Under the pieces are notes generated by a model. That model made no database searches, was not told the DNA's origin, and was given only the letters and a program-made list of their open reading frames with translations. The translations under genes were made by a program, and so were the position numbers. Source: Streptomyces spinoverrucosus (GTDB lineage: Bacteria > Actinomycetota > Actinomycetes > Streptomycetales > Streptomycetaceae). From it: 64,000 bases of DNA. How positions within the stretch are numbered: position 1 is the stretch's first letter; each line of letters opens with the position of its first letter. Location of the stretch: NCBI RefSeq assembly GCF_006539505.1, contig NZ_BJND01000017.1:1-64000 (forward strand), written 5' to 3'. This document shows positions 28,091-35,441 of this stretch, piece by piece.

Positions 28091-28199
28091 ACGGCTGCTC
28101 CTCGGTGGAGATCGGGTGCCTGGTCGCAAGGATAGGCAAGGCGTGGGTGATCCCCTCGGTTCGCGTCCTGGCTTCGGTGCCGGTCGGTCGTCGTGCAGG

Positions 28200-28535
28200 T
28201 CAGTCGCCGCGCGGGGCGTACATGATCACCGCCATGCCCGCGAGGCAGATCAGGGCGCCCGTGATGTCCCAGCGGTCCGGGCGGTAGCCGTCCGCGATCA
28301 TGCCCCAGCCGATGGAACCGGCGACGAAGATCCCGCCGTACGCGGCGAGGACGCGGCCGAAGTTTGCGTCCGGCTGGAAGGTGGCGACGAAGCCGTAGGC
28401 GCCGAGGGCGAGGACGCCGCCGGCGATCCAGAGCAGGCCGCGCTGCTCCCGGTACCCCTGCCAGACCAGCCAGGCGCCGCCGATCTCGAAGATCGCGGCG
28501 ACGACGAAGAGGGCGGCGGAGCGGAGGATGAGCAT
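28200..28535 (-). CDS. YnfA/UPF0060-family membrane protein
   Basis: A 111-residue protein with four membrane helices and the family start [40 protein letters not shown] and [20 protein letters not shown] follow, then [19 protein letters not shown]. The family is related to small multidrug transporters, but its physiological role is unclear. Confidence 0.93.
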   Translation of the reverse strand: MLILRSAALFVVAAIFEIGGAWLVWQGYREQRGLLWIAGGVLALGAYGFVATFQPDANFGRVLAAYGGIFVAGSIGWGMIADGYRPDRWDITGALICLAGMAVIMYAPRGD

Positions 28536-28619
28536 GCGGGCAGCTTCGCACGGTGGTCCTCCGGAGTTCTCTTGGCCCGGGGCCGGTTGTCAGTGCCGGG
28601 TGGCACAGTGCCGTATGTG

Positions 28620-29873
28620 ATGAACGACATGGAGAAGGGCCCGCTGGCCGGGCTGGACGCCGTCGACTGGGCGGGCCTGGAGCACGCCTACGGCGACGCG
28701 GACGACGTCCCCGGGCAGCTGAGCGCCTTGTGCGGGCCGGACGCGGAGGAACGCAAGAAGGCCCTCCACGAGTTGTACGGCAACATCTTCCACCAGGGCA
28801 GCCGCTACGAGGCGTCCGCCGCGGCGGTGCCGTTCCTGGCCCGTATGGCGGCCGACCCGTCGGTGCCGGACCGGGACGAGGTTCTGGAGCTGCTGGCGGC
28901 CCTGGCCATCGGATACGACGAGTCGCACCTGCCGGGCGGCGTCGACATCGCCGGCTGGCGGCGGGAGATCGCCGAGTTCCGGGCGCGGGACCCGGAGCGG
29001 ATACGCGCCGAGTACGACGAGTGGGTCGAGCAGGCACCCGACGAGGGCGAGCGGCGGGTCCGCGAGATGCGGCGGGCGATGTTCGACTATGACCTGCAAT
29101 TGCGCTATGCAGAGGCCGAGTTGGGAGCTTACGACGCGGTGCGGCGGGAGGTGCCGGGGCTGCGTGCGCTGCTGGACGACGGCGATGCGGCCGTGCGCGC
29201 GGCGACCGCATACCTGCTGGCCTGGTTCCCGGAGGAGCGGGACGCCTCGCTGCCGCCCCTGCTCCGGCTGCTCGACGGGGAGACGAACCCCGCGGTCACG
29301 GCCACGGCGGTGGTGGCGGCGGGGCTGCTGGGCGACGGCACGCTGGTCGACCGGCTGCGGGCGCTCCTCACGGCGGAGGAACCGGTGGTGCGGTGGTCAG
29401 CGGCGACCGCGCTGGCCCGGCTGGGCAGCGTGGGGGCAGACGGCGCCGTGGACGCGCGGGTGCTCGCCGAACTGGCAGCCGCCGAGGCCGAGCCGCCCGA
29501 GGCGGGCGCGCCCGGCGTTCTGTTCCACGAGGGCGACCTGCGGGGGTTCGCCGCGGTGGGCCTGACCCTGCTCGCCGACCGGTATCCCGGCGAGGCGCTG
29601 GACGCCGTGACGGACGGTCTGGCCGCCGCCTCGGGGCCGGCGACCTTCGCGATCACCTCGGCCGCCGTACGCCTGGCCTTCGGAGCGGAACGCCCGGCCG
29701 GGCCGGCGGCCTACGCCGATCTGGACGAGCGGCAGCAGCGGCTGATACGGGTCCTGGCCTCGCGCGACGAGGGCACCTGGCGGTGGGCGAACTTCCTGGA
29801 GATCCTCCGGGCGTGGGGGCTGCCGCACGAACGCGCGGCGATGCGGGCGTACGCGGGGCTGCCCACGGAGTAG
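28620..29873 (+). CDS. HEAT-repeat protein
   Basis: A 417-residue soluble protein built mostly of helical HEAT-like repeats (VPGLRALLDDGDAAVRAATA, LPPLLRLLDGETNPAVTATA, VDRLRALLTAEEPVVRWSAA). An N-terminal part with NIFHQGSRYEASAAAVPFLA recurs in a Streptomyces hypothetical family. HEAT repeats form protein-binding scaffolds; no partner is evident. The start ATG at 28620 (MNDMEKGPLAGLDAVDW) is preferred over the upstream frame, with ATG 28629 as an alternative. Confidence 0.82.
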   Translation: MNDMEKGPLAGLDAVDWAGLEHAYGDADDVPGQLSALCGPDAEERKKALHELYGNIFHQGSRYEASAAAVPFLARMAADPSVPDRDEVLELLAALAIGYDESHLPGGVDIAGWRREIAEFRARDPERIRAEYDEWVEQAPDEGERRVREMRRAMFDYDLQLRYAEAELGAYDAVRREVPGLRALLDDGDAAVRAATAYLLAWFPEERDASLPPLLRLLDGETNPAVTATAVVAAGLLGDGTLVDRLRALLTAEEPVVRWSAATALARLGSVGADGAVDARVLAELAAAEAEPPEAGAPGVLFHEGDLRGFAAVGLTLLADRYPGEALDAVTDGLAAASGPATFAITSAAVRLAFGAERPAGPAAYADLDERQQRLIRVLASRDEGTWRWANFLEILRAWGLPHERAAMRAYAGLPTE

Positions 29874-29925
29874 GGCGGCTGAGGAGGGCGGAATAAGGGG
29901 GGCGGGGTGCTCGTTTCCGGGTATG

Positions 29926-29939
29926 GTTGAACGGTCAAC
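29926..29939. promoter_or_regulatory. palindromic operator candidate before the LLM gene
   Basis: GTTGAACGGTCAAC has perfect inverted GTTGA/TCAAC arms. It overlaps the expected promoter/leader 20 bases ahead of the oxidoreductase ATG. Such sites are typical for MarR- or HxlR-type repressors; no regulator gene is adjacent. Confidence 0.5.
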
Positions 29940-29959
29940 AACTTGGAGGTTGAGCGACC

Positions 29960-31051
29960 ATGCAGTTCGGGATCTTCAGCGTCGGCGATGTCACGGCGGA
30001 CCCGACCACGGGCCGTACGCCGACCGAGCGCGAGCGGATCAAGGCCATGGTCGCCATCGCGCTGAAGGCCGAGGAAGTGGGGCTCGACGTGTTCGCCACC
30101 GGTGAGCACCACAACCCGCCCTTCGTGCCGTCCTCGCCGACGACCATGCTCGGCTACATCGCGGCCCGCACCGAGAGGCTGGTCCTGTCCACCTCCACCA
30201 CGCTGATCACCACCAACGACCCGGTGAAGATCGCCGAGGACTTCGCGATGCTCCAGCACCTGGCCGACGGCCGGATGGACCTGATGATGGGGCGCGGGAA
30301 CACCGGGCCGGTCTATCCGTGGTTCGGGCAGGACATCCGGCAGGGGATCAACCTCGCCATCGAGAACTACGCGCTGCTGCGGCGGCTGTGGCGCGAGGAC
30401 GTGGTGGATTGGGAGGGGAAGTTCCGTACGCCGCTCCAGGGGTTCACGTCCACGCCGCGGCCGCTGGACGGCGTACCGCCGTTCGTCTGGCACGGGTCGA
30501 TCCGCTCGCCGGAGATAGCCGAGCAGGCCGCGTACTACGGCGACGGGTTCTTCCACAACAACATCTTCTGGCCCGCCGATCACACCAAGCGGATGGTCGA
30601 GCTGTACCGGGCCCGGTACGCCCACTACGGGCACGGCACGCCCGAGCAGGCGATCGTCGGGCTGGGTGGTCAGGTCTTCATGCGCCGCAACTCCCAGGAT
30701 GCGGTCCGCGAGTTCCGGCCCTACTTCGACAACGCGCCGGTGTACGGGCACGGGCCGTCGCTGGAGGACTTCACGGACCAGACGCCGCTGACCGTGGGAT
30801 CGCCGCAGCAGGTGATCGAGAAGACGCTGAGCTTCCGCGAGTACGCCGGTGACTACCAGCGCCAGCTGTTCCTGATGGACCACGCCGGGCTGCCGCTGAA
30901 GACCGTGCTGGAGCAGATCGACATGCTCGGCGAGGAGGTCGTGCCGGTGCTGAGGAAGGAGTTCGCCGTCGGGCGGCCGGCCAACGTGCCCGATGCGCCG
31001 ACCCACCAGTCCCTGCTGGCCGCCGCTGCGCAAGGGGTGAGCGTCGAATGA
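29960..31051 (+). CDS. LLM-class flavin-dependent oxidoreductase (CE1758-like)
   Basis: A 363-residue luciferase-like monooxygenase fold that uses FMNH2 supplied by a reductase. Visible family features are MQFGIFSVGDV, EVGLDVFATGEHHNPPFVPS, LSTSTTLITTNDPVKIAEDF, LADGRMDLMMGRGN and an SPQQVIEKTLSFREYAGDY region. GGAGG precedes the ATG. It overlaps the FMN reductase gene by 4 bases (ATGA), the arrangement known for the CE1758/CE1759 pairs. The substrate is unknown. Confidence 0.93.
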   Translation: MQFGIFSVGDVTADPTTGRTPTERERIKAMVAIALKAEEVGLDVFATGEHHNPPFVPSSPTTMLGYIAARTERLVLSTSTTLITTNDPVKIAEDFAMLQHLADGRMDLMMGRGNTGPVYPWFGQDIRQGINLAIENYALLRRLWREDVVDWEGKFRTPLQGFTSTPRPLDGVPPFVWHGSIRSPEIAEQAAYYGDGFFHNNIFWPADHTKRMVELYRARYAHYGHGTPEQAIVGLGGQVFMRRNSQDAVREFRPYFDNAPVYGHGPSLEDFTDQTPLTVGSPQQVIEKTLSFREYAGDYQRQLFLMDHAGLPLKTVLEQIDMLGEEVVPVLRKEFAVGRPANVPDAPTHQSLLAAAAQGVSVE

Positions 31052-31641
31052 AGCTCGTCGTGGTGTCCGCGGGGCTGAGTGTGCCGTCGTCCACGCGGCT
31101 GCTGGGCGACCGGCTGGCCAAGGCCACCGCTGGTCGTGTCGCGGCGGACGTGGAGGTCGTCGAGCTGCGTGAGCTCGCCGTCGAGATCGCGCACAACTTC
31201 ACCAACGGGTTTCCCGGGCGGAAACTGTCCGCCGCGATCGACGCGGTGACCGGGGCGGACGGGCTCATCGTCGTCACGCCGGTGTTCTCGGCGTCGTACA
31301 GCGGGCTGTTCAAGTCCTTCTTCGACGTGATCGATCCCGAGGCGCTGGTCGGCAAGCCGGTGCTGATCGCCGCGACCGGCGGCAGCGCCCGGCACTCGCT
31401 CGTCCTGGAGCACGCGCTGCGTCCGCTCTTCGCCTATCTGCGGGCCGTGGTCGTCCCGACGGCCGTGTACGCCGCCTCGGAGGACTGGGGCGCGGAAGGG
31501 CTGGACGGGCGGATCGAGCGGGCGGCGGGGGAGCTGGCGGGGCTGATGGCGGGGTTGTCCGGAGCGAAGCCCGCCGTTGAGGAGGACCTCCATGTGGTCC
31601 CGTTCGAGGAGCAGCTCGCCGCGCTGCGTTCCGCCGGGTGA
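31048..31641 (+). CDS. NAD(P)H-dependent FMN reductase (CE1759-like)
   Basis: A 197-residue flavodoxin-like reductase. MKLVVVSAGLSVPSSTRLLG contains the FMN phosphate-binding loop, and GLIVVTPVFSASYSGLFKSF the isoalloxazine loop. It supplies reduced flavin to the LLM enzyme encoded just upstream, with which it is translationally coupled. Confidence 0.93.
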   Translation: MKLVVVSAGLSVPSSTRLLGDRLAKATAGRVAADVEVVELRELAVEIAHNFTNGFPGRKLSAAIDAVTGADGLIVVTPVFSASYSGLFKSFFDVIDPEALVGKPVLIAATGGSARHSLVLEHALRPLFAYLRAVVVPTAVYAASEDWGAEGLDGRIERAAGELAGLMAGLSGAKPAVEEDLHVVPFEEQLAALRSAG

Positions 31642-31676
31642 GAGGCCAGTAACAGGTGAGAGGCCAGTAAGAGGAT
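31638..31676. repeat. short tandem repeat after the reductase gene
   Basis: GGTGAGAGGCCAGTAA occurs twice in tandem (18-19 bp period), the first copy overlapping the stop codon. Function unknown. Confidence 0.7.
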
Positions 31677-31732
31677 CGGCGGCGGCTCGTACCTATGGTC
31701 GTACGACCGCCGCGCTTTGCCACACTGGACAG

Positions 31733-32458
31733 GTGCCCCAGACTGTTCTGCTCGCCGAGGACGACCGCGCGATCCGTCACGCCCTGGAACGGGCCCTGAC
31801 CCTGGAGGGCTACCGGGTCACCGCGGTCGCCGACGGCGTGGAGGCGCTGGCGCAGGCCCATCGCACACCGCCGGACGTGCTGGTGCTGGATGTGATGATG
31901 CCGGGGATCGACGGACTCCAGGTGTGCCGGGTGCTGCGGGCCGAGGGGGACCGGACGCCGATCCTGATGCTGACGGCGCTCGTGGAGACGGCCGACCGGA
32001 TCGCGGGGCTGGACGCGGGCGCCGACGACTATGTCGTGAAGCCGTTCGACGTGGAGGAGGTCTTCGCGCGGCTGCGGGCCCTGCTGCGGCGTACGGCTCC
32101 GGCGGAGGCGACCGGGGGTGCCGCCGTCGGCGTACCGGAGAAGGCGGCGCCGCCCGAGCGGCGGGTCGAGGCGGCCGGGCTGCGGATGGATCCGCAGGCG
32201 CGGCGGGCCTGGCGCGGGGAGCGGGAGCTGGAGCTGACGCGCACCGAGTTCGAGCTGCTGGAGCTGCTGGTGCGCAACGAGGGGATCGTGCTCGACCACT
32301 CCACGATCTACGACCGGATCTGGGGGTACGACTTCGGGCCGGGGTCGAAGAATCTGGCCGTGTACGTCGGTTATCTGCGCCGGAAGCTGGACGAGCCGGG
32401 GGCGCCGCAGCTGATTCACACCGTGCGTGGGGTGGGTTACGTGCTGCGGGAGGACTGA
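31733..32458 (+). CDS. OmpR-family response regulator
   Basis: A 241-residue two-component regulator. The receiver domain (1-120) has acidic pair EDD, phospho-acceptor D in VLVLDVMMPGIDG and K in YVVKPFD. The winged-helix DNA-binding domain (~145-241) contains ELTRTEFELLELLVRNEG and ends IHTVRGVGYVLRED. The GTG at 31733 has no ribosome site (TGGACAGGTG) and may be read from a leaderless or short-leader mRNA. Its stop is directly followed by the kinase start. Confidence 0.94.
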   Translation: MPQTVLLAEDDRAIRHALERALTLEGYRVTAVADGVEALAQAHRTPPDVLVLDVMMPGIDGLQVCRVLRAEGDRTPILMLTALVETADRIAGLDAGADDYVVKPFDVEEVFARLRALLRRTAPAEATGGAAVGVPEKAAPPERRVEAAGLRMDPQARRAWRGERELELTRTEFELLELLVRNEGIVLDHSTIYDRIWGYDFGPGSKNLAVYVGYLRRKLDEPGAPQLIHTVRGVGYVLRED

Positions 32459-33889
32459 GTGGGGCTCCTGCGGTGGATGCGGGTGGCCGGGCGCGGTGGG
32501 TGGTGGCGGCCGCGGCTGGTGTCCTTGCGGACGACGTTCGCCGTGTCCTTCGCGACGGTGACCGCCGTCGTCACCGTGCTCGTCGGGATCCTGTCCTACG
32601 GGGCCGCCGCCCGGCTGGTGCGGGTCGACCAGCAGTCGGTGTTCGACGAGGTCGTGCAGGATCTGCGGGTCGAGGTGAGCGAGCGCCGGATGGTTCCGGA
32701 GGACTTCTCCTCCGCGCCGGGGCACGACTTCGTCCGGCCCGCCCGTACGGATGTGCAGGTGCTCGGCCCGGACGGCGGTGTCGTCGACCCGGGCAGTCCC
32801 GGGCTGCCGGTCACCGACGCCGACCGGGAGATCGCGGGGGCGGCCGGGGCCGGGGCGCTGGCCCAGCACGAGGACGTCGATGTCGGGGACGACGTCTACC
32901 GGGTCGCGACCGTCGCGCTGGGCGGGGGCCGGGGTGCGGTGCAGGTGGCGCAGGAGTTCAGCGACACCGAGGATCTGCTGCGGGCGCTGCAGCAGCGGAC
33001 GTTGCTGCTGATGGCGGCGGTGGTGGTCGGGGCGGGGCTGTTCGGCTGGTGGCTGGCGCGGCGGATCACCCGGCGGCTGGTGATCCTTACGTCGGCGGCG
33101 GAGGCGGTGGCCCGTACCCGGCGGCTGGGCATCGACGTACCCGTGACCGGCAGCGACGAGGTGGGGCGGCTCGGGCGTGCGTTCGACCGGATGCTGGGGC
33201 GGCTCGCGCAGTCGGAGGAGGACCAGCGGCGGCTGGTGCAGGACGCGGGGCACGAGCTGCGTACGCCGCTGACCTCCCTGCGTACGAACATCTCGCTGCT
33301 GCGCCGGATCGACGAGCTGCCGCCTGGGACGCGGGACGAGCTGGTCGCCGATCTGGGGCAGGAGGCGCGCGAACTGACCGACCTGGTCAACGAGTTGGTG
33401 GACCTGGCGGCCGGGCAGTCGGACTCCGAGCCACCGCAGCGGGTCGATGTGGCCGACCTCGCGGAGGATGTCGCGGGCCTGGCGCGACGGCGTACCGGGC
33501 GGCAGATCGAGGTGCGGGCGAGCGGCGACACGACGACGGAGGGGCGGCCGGGGATGCTGACCCGGGCGCTGTCGAACCTGGTCGAGAACGCGGCGAAGTT
33601 CGACGCCGACGGCACCGCCCCGATCGAGATCGTGGTGTCCGGTCCGGCACGGCCCGGGGCGATCCGGGTGGAGGTCCACGACCGGGGGCCGGGCATCGCG
33701 GACGCCGACCTGGTGCGCGTCTTCGACCGCTTCTACCGGGCGGCGGACGCTCGGTCACTGCCGGGGTCGGGGCTGGGGTTGTCGATCGTGCGGGAGGTGG
33801 CGTTGGCGCACGGGGGTGCGCCGTTCGCCTATGGGCGGGAGGGGGGCGGGGCGGTGATCGGGTTCACGGTGGGTGGAGGGTTGGCCTAG
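32459..33889 (+). CDS. membrane sensor histidine kinase
   Basis: A 476-residue kinase paired with the regulator upstream; the GTG starts on the base after that stop. Membrane segments lie at residues ~25-50 (LRTTFAVSFATVTAVVTVLV) and ~180-200, flanking an extracytoplasmic sensor of ~120 residues. HAMP follows, then the H box QDAGHELRTPLTSLRTN, N box ALSNLVENAAKF, G1 VHDRGPGIADADLVRVFDRF and G2 PGSGLGLSIVREVA. The signal is unknown. Confidence 0.94.
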   Translation: MGLLRWMRVAGRGGWWRPRLVSLRTTFAVSFATVTAVVTVLVGILSYGAAARLVRVDQQSVFDEVVQDLRVEVSERRMVPEDFSSAPGHDFVRPARTDVQVLGPDGGVVDPGSPGLPVTDADREIAGAAGAGALAQHEDVDVGDDVYRVATVALGGGRGAVQVAQEFSDTEDLLRALQQRTLLLMAAVVVGAGLFGWWLARRITRRLVILTSAAEAVARTRRLGIDVPVTGSDEVGRLGRAFDRMLGRLAQSEEDQRRLVQDAGHELRTPLTSLRTNISLLRRIDELPPGTRDELVADLGQEARELTDLVNELVDLAAGQSDSEPPQRVDVADLAEDVAGLARRRTGRQIEVRASGDTTTEGRPGMLTRALSNLVENAAKFDADGTAPIEIVVSGPARPGAIRVEVHDRGPGIADADLVRVFDRFYRAADARSLPGSGLGLSIVREVALAHGGAPFAYGREGGGAVIGFTVGGGLA

Positions 33890-34562
33890 GGCGGCTGCCG
33901 CCGCGTTGGTGCCCGCGCCGGCCGGGGCGCCGGCGGCCTTCGCGGCGTTGTCGGCGGCGATGCCGGCCTCGGCCGCCTTCCGGGCCCCCGAGGCCGCGTC
34001 GCGTGCCTTCTGCGCGGCCTTCCGAGCCTGCTGAGCCCGGGTGGCGTCACCCGCTGCGGCAGCGGCGGCGGACCTGGCCGTCGATGCCGCGTTTCCGGCC
34101 TGGCTCGCGGCGTAGGCCGCCTGTGCCGCGGCGGTGGCGGCCACCCGTGCCGTCGCGTTCGCGGCCGCGGCCGCGGGCACCGCCGTACGGGCCGACTGGG
34201 CCGCCCGGACAGCGGCTGCTGCCGCCTTGCCGACCGAGTCCTTGGCCGCCAGGGCCTCCTGCGCCGCGAGCTGCGCCGCCTCCTTGGCCGCCTCCGCCTT
34301 GGCGGTCTCGGTCAGCTCGTTCGTCTGCTTCTGCGCCTTGTCGGCGAGTTGGGCCAGCTGGGCGACGGTGAGCGTCTCCTGGTCGCGGGCGGCGGCGACC
34401 TCCCAGCCGTGGTCCGATGTCGGCGTCCGAACCCAGCAGGGCCGCCTCGGTCGCCCGCCGTACGCCCGGGCCGCCGTATTCCCATTCCAGGAGAACGTCG
34501 GCTGATTGGTATTCCGGTGGAGTTTCGTCCGCTGCGGCAGGACGCAGATCGATGCCCAGCAC
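33890..34562 (-). pseudogene. remnant of an ALF-repeat protein with alanine-rich coiled region
   Basis: On the minus strand, ADVLLEWEYGGPGVRRATEA followed by ALLGSDADI is a typical ALF-repeat start. The frame is lost near 34410-34420. In another frame it continues as HGWEVAAARDQETLTVAQLA and a long Ala-rich stretch of coiled-coil type (KAEAAKEAAQLAAQEALAAK, then RKAAQKARDAASGARKAAEA). This ends exactly at the histidine kinase stop codon. Such proteins are often large, exported and carry variable toxin ends. Here only a short, frameshifted N-terminal piece with a cut end survives. Confidence 0.65.
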
Positions 34563-34866
34563 ATCACCACAATCGCCGCGCGGCCAACTTCAACCCGCGT
34601 TCAGGTGGCCGAATGGGGCGTTCCGTTTAATCCGGCGTTCATCTTGTGCGTCTAACGGCACGTCGGGTCCAAAACGTGTGGTCCGAGTCACTGTTGTGTG
34701 TGGGGTGTGAGGGTGTAAGGATGCGGATTCGGCCCGGCTCACTGATCATCAACTCGACCCGTTCCGTGACGAGTTGGTGGTTCTGTCTGTTGGGTCGTCT
34801 GTTTGCCGGTGTGCGTTGCTCATTTCACGAAACCAAGTCAGAGGACAACCAAGTCAAGGGACGCTT
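34563..34866. other. intergenic region with probable promoter
   Basis: About 300 bases without a gene, with lower GC than its surroundings. It should hold the promoter of the secreted protein gene at 34867. A nine-base direct repeat (ACCAAGTCA at about 34831 and 34848) and the site CAAGGGA precede that ATG. No clear -35/-10 pair can be chosen. Confidence 0.4.
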
Positions 34867-35358
34867 ATGCGATTGCTTTCACGGGTGATGGCCGCCGGTG
34901 CCGCGGTCGGACTGACAGTCATGGCTTACACGGCTGGTGCTCCCGGTGATACGGACGCCGCCCTGCGCACGGTGGCTGACGAAGCCCCGGGATATGCGGT
35001 GGAGGATTTCGCCTATCCGCAGGCCGACAAAATCCAGCAGGAGCGCGGAATCATCCTCAAGCGCGGTGACGGGCACATTGTCCTCGCCGAGTGCGGTCCG
35101 GCCGGATTGCTGGAGGTGTGGGCGCGCAGCCAGGACAAGATCTGCTTCCGGGTCACCGGTAACCAGGGCTACCTGAGTCTGGAGATCCCCTCGGTCTACG
35201 CGATCAAGGGCAACGACTACCAGACCGAGGTCAACATGACCGTCGACAGCGAGGAGAAGACCTTCGAGGTCGACGAGAACGCCTGGACGCCGGTCGGCGA
35301 GAGCGCCGATCCGGAAGGGCGTGAGCACATGCTCGTGGAGATCGTCACCTCCAAGTAG
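34867..35358 (+). CDS. small secreted hypothetical protein
   Basis: A 163-residue protein with an N-terminal signal (MRLLSRVMAAGAAVGLTVMA) and likely cleavage around AGAPGDTDAA. The mature part has VLAECGPAGLLEVWARSQDK, two Cys residues (AECG, KICF) and a beta-rich pattern GNQGYLSLEIPSVYAIKGND. Family not recognised. It lies 83 bases before the pseudoprotease gene in the same direction, so the two secreted products may be co-made. Confidence 0.8.
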   Translation: MRLLSRVMAAGAAVGLTVMAYTAGAPGDTDAALRTVADEAPGYAVEDFAYPQADKIQQERGIILKRGDGHIVLAECGPAGLLEVWARSQDKICFRVTGNQGYLSLEIPSVYAIKGNDYQTEVNMTVDSEEKTFEVDENAWTPVGESADPEGREHMLVEIVTSK

Positions 35359-35441
35359 CCCCTCCATTCGGCCCCTTCACGAACCGGCCGGCGGTTCCGC
35401 AAGCCGCCAGGTCCATCCGAACCCGCCTCAAGGAAACGGAC

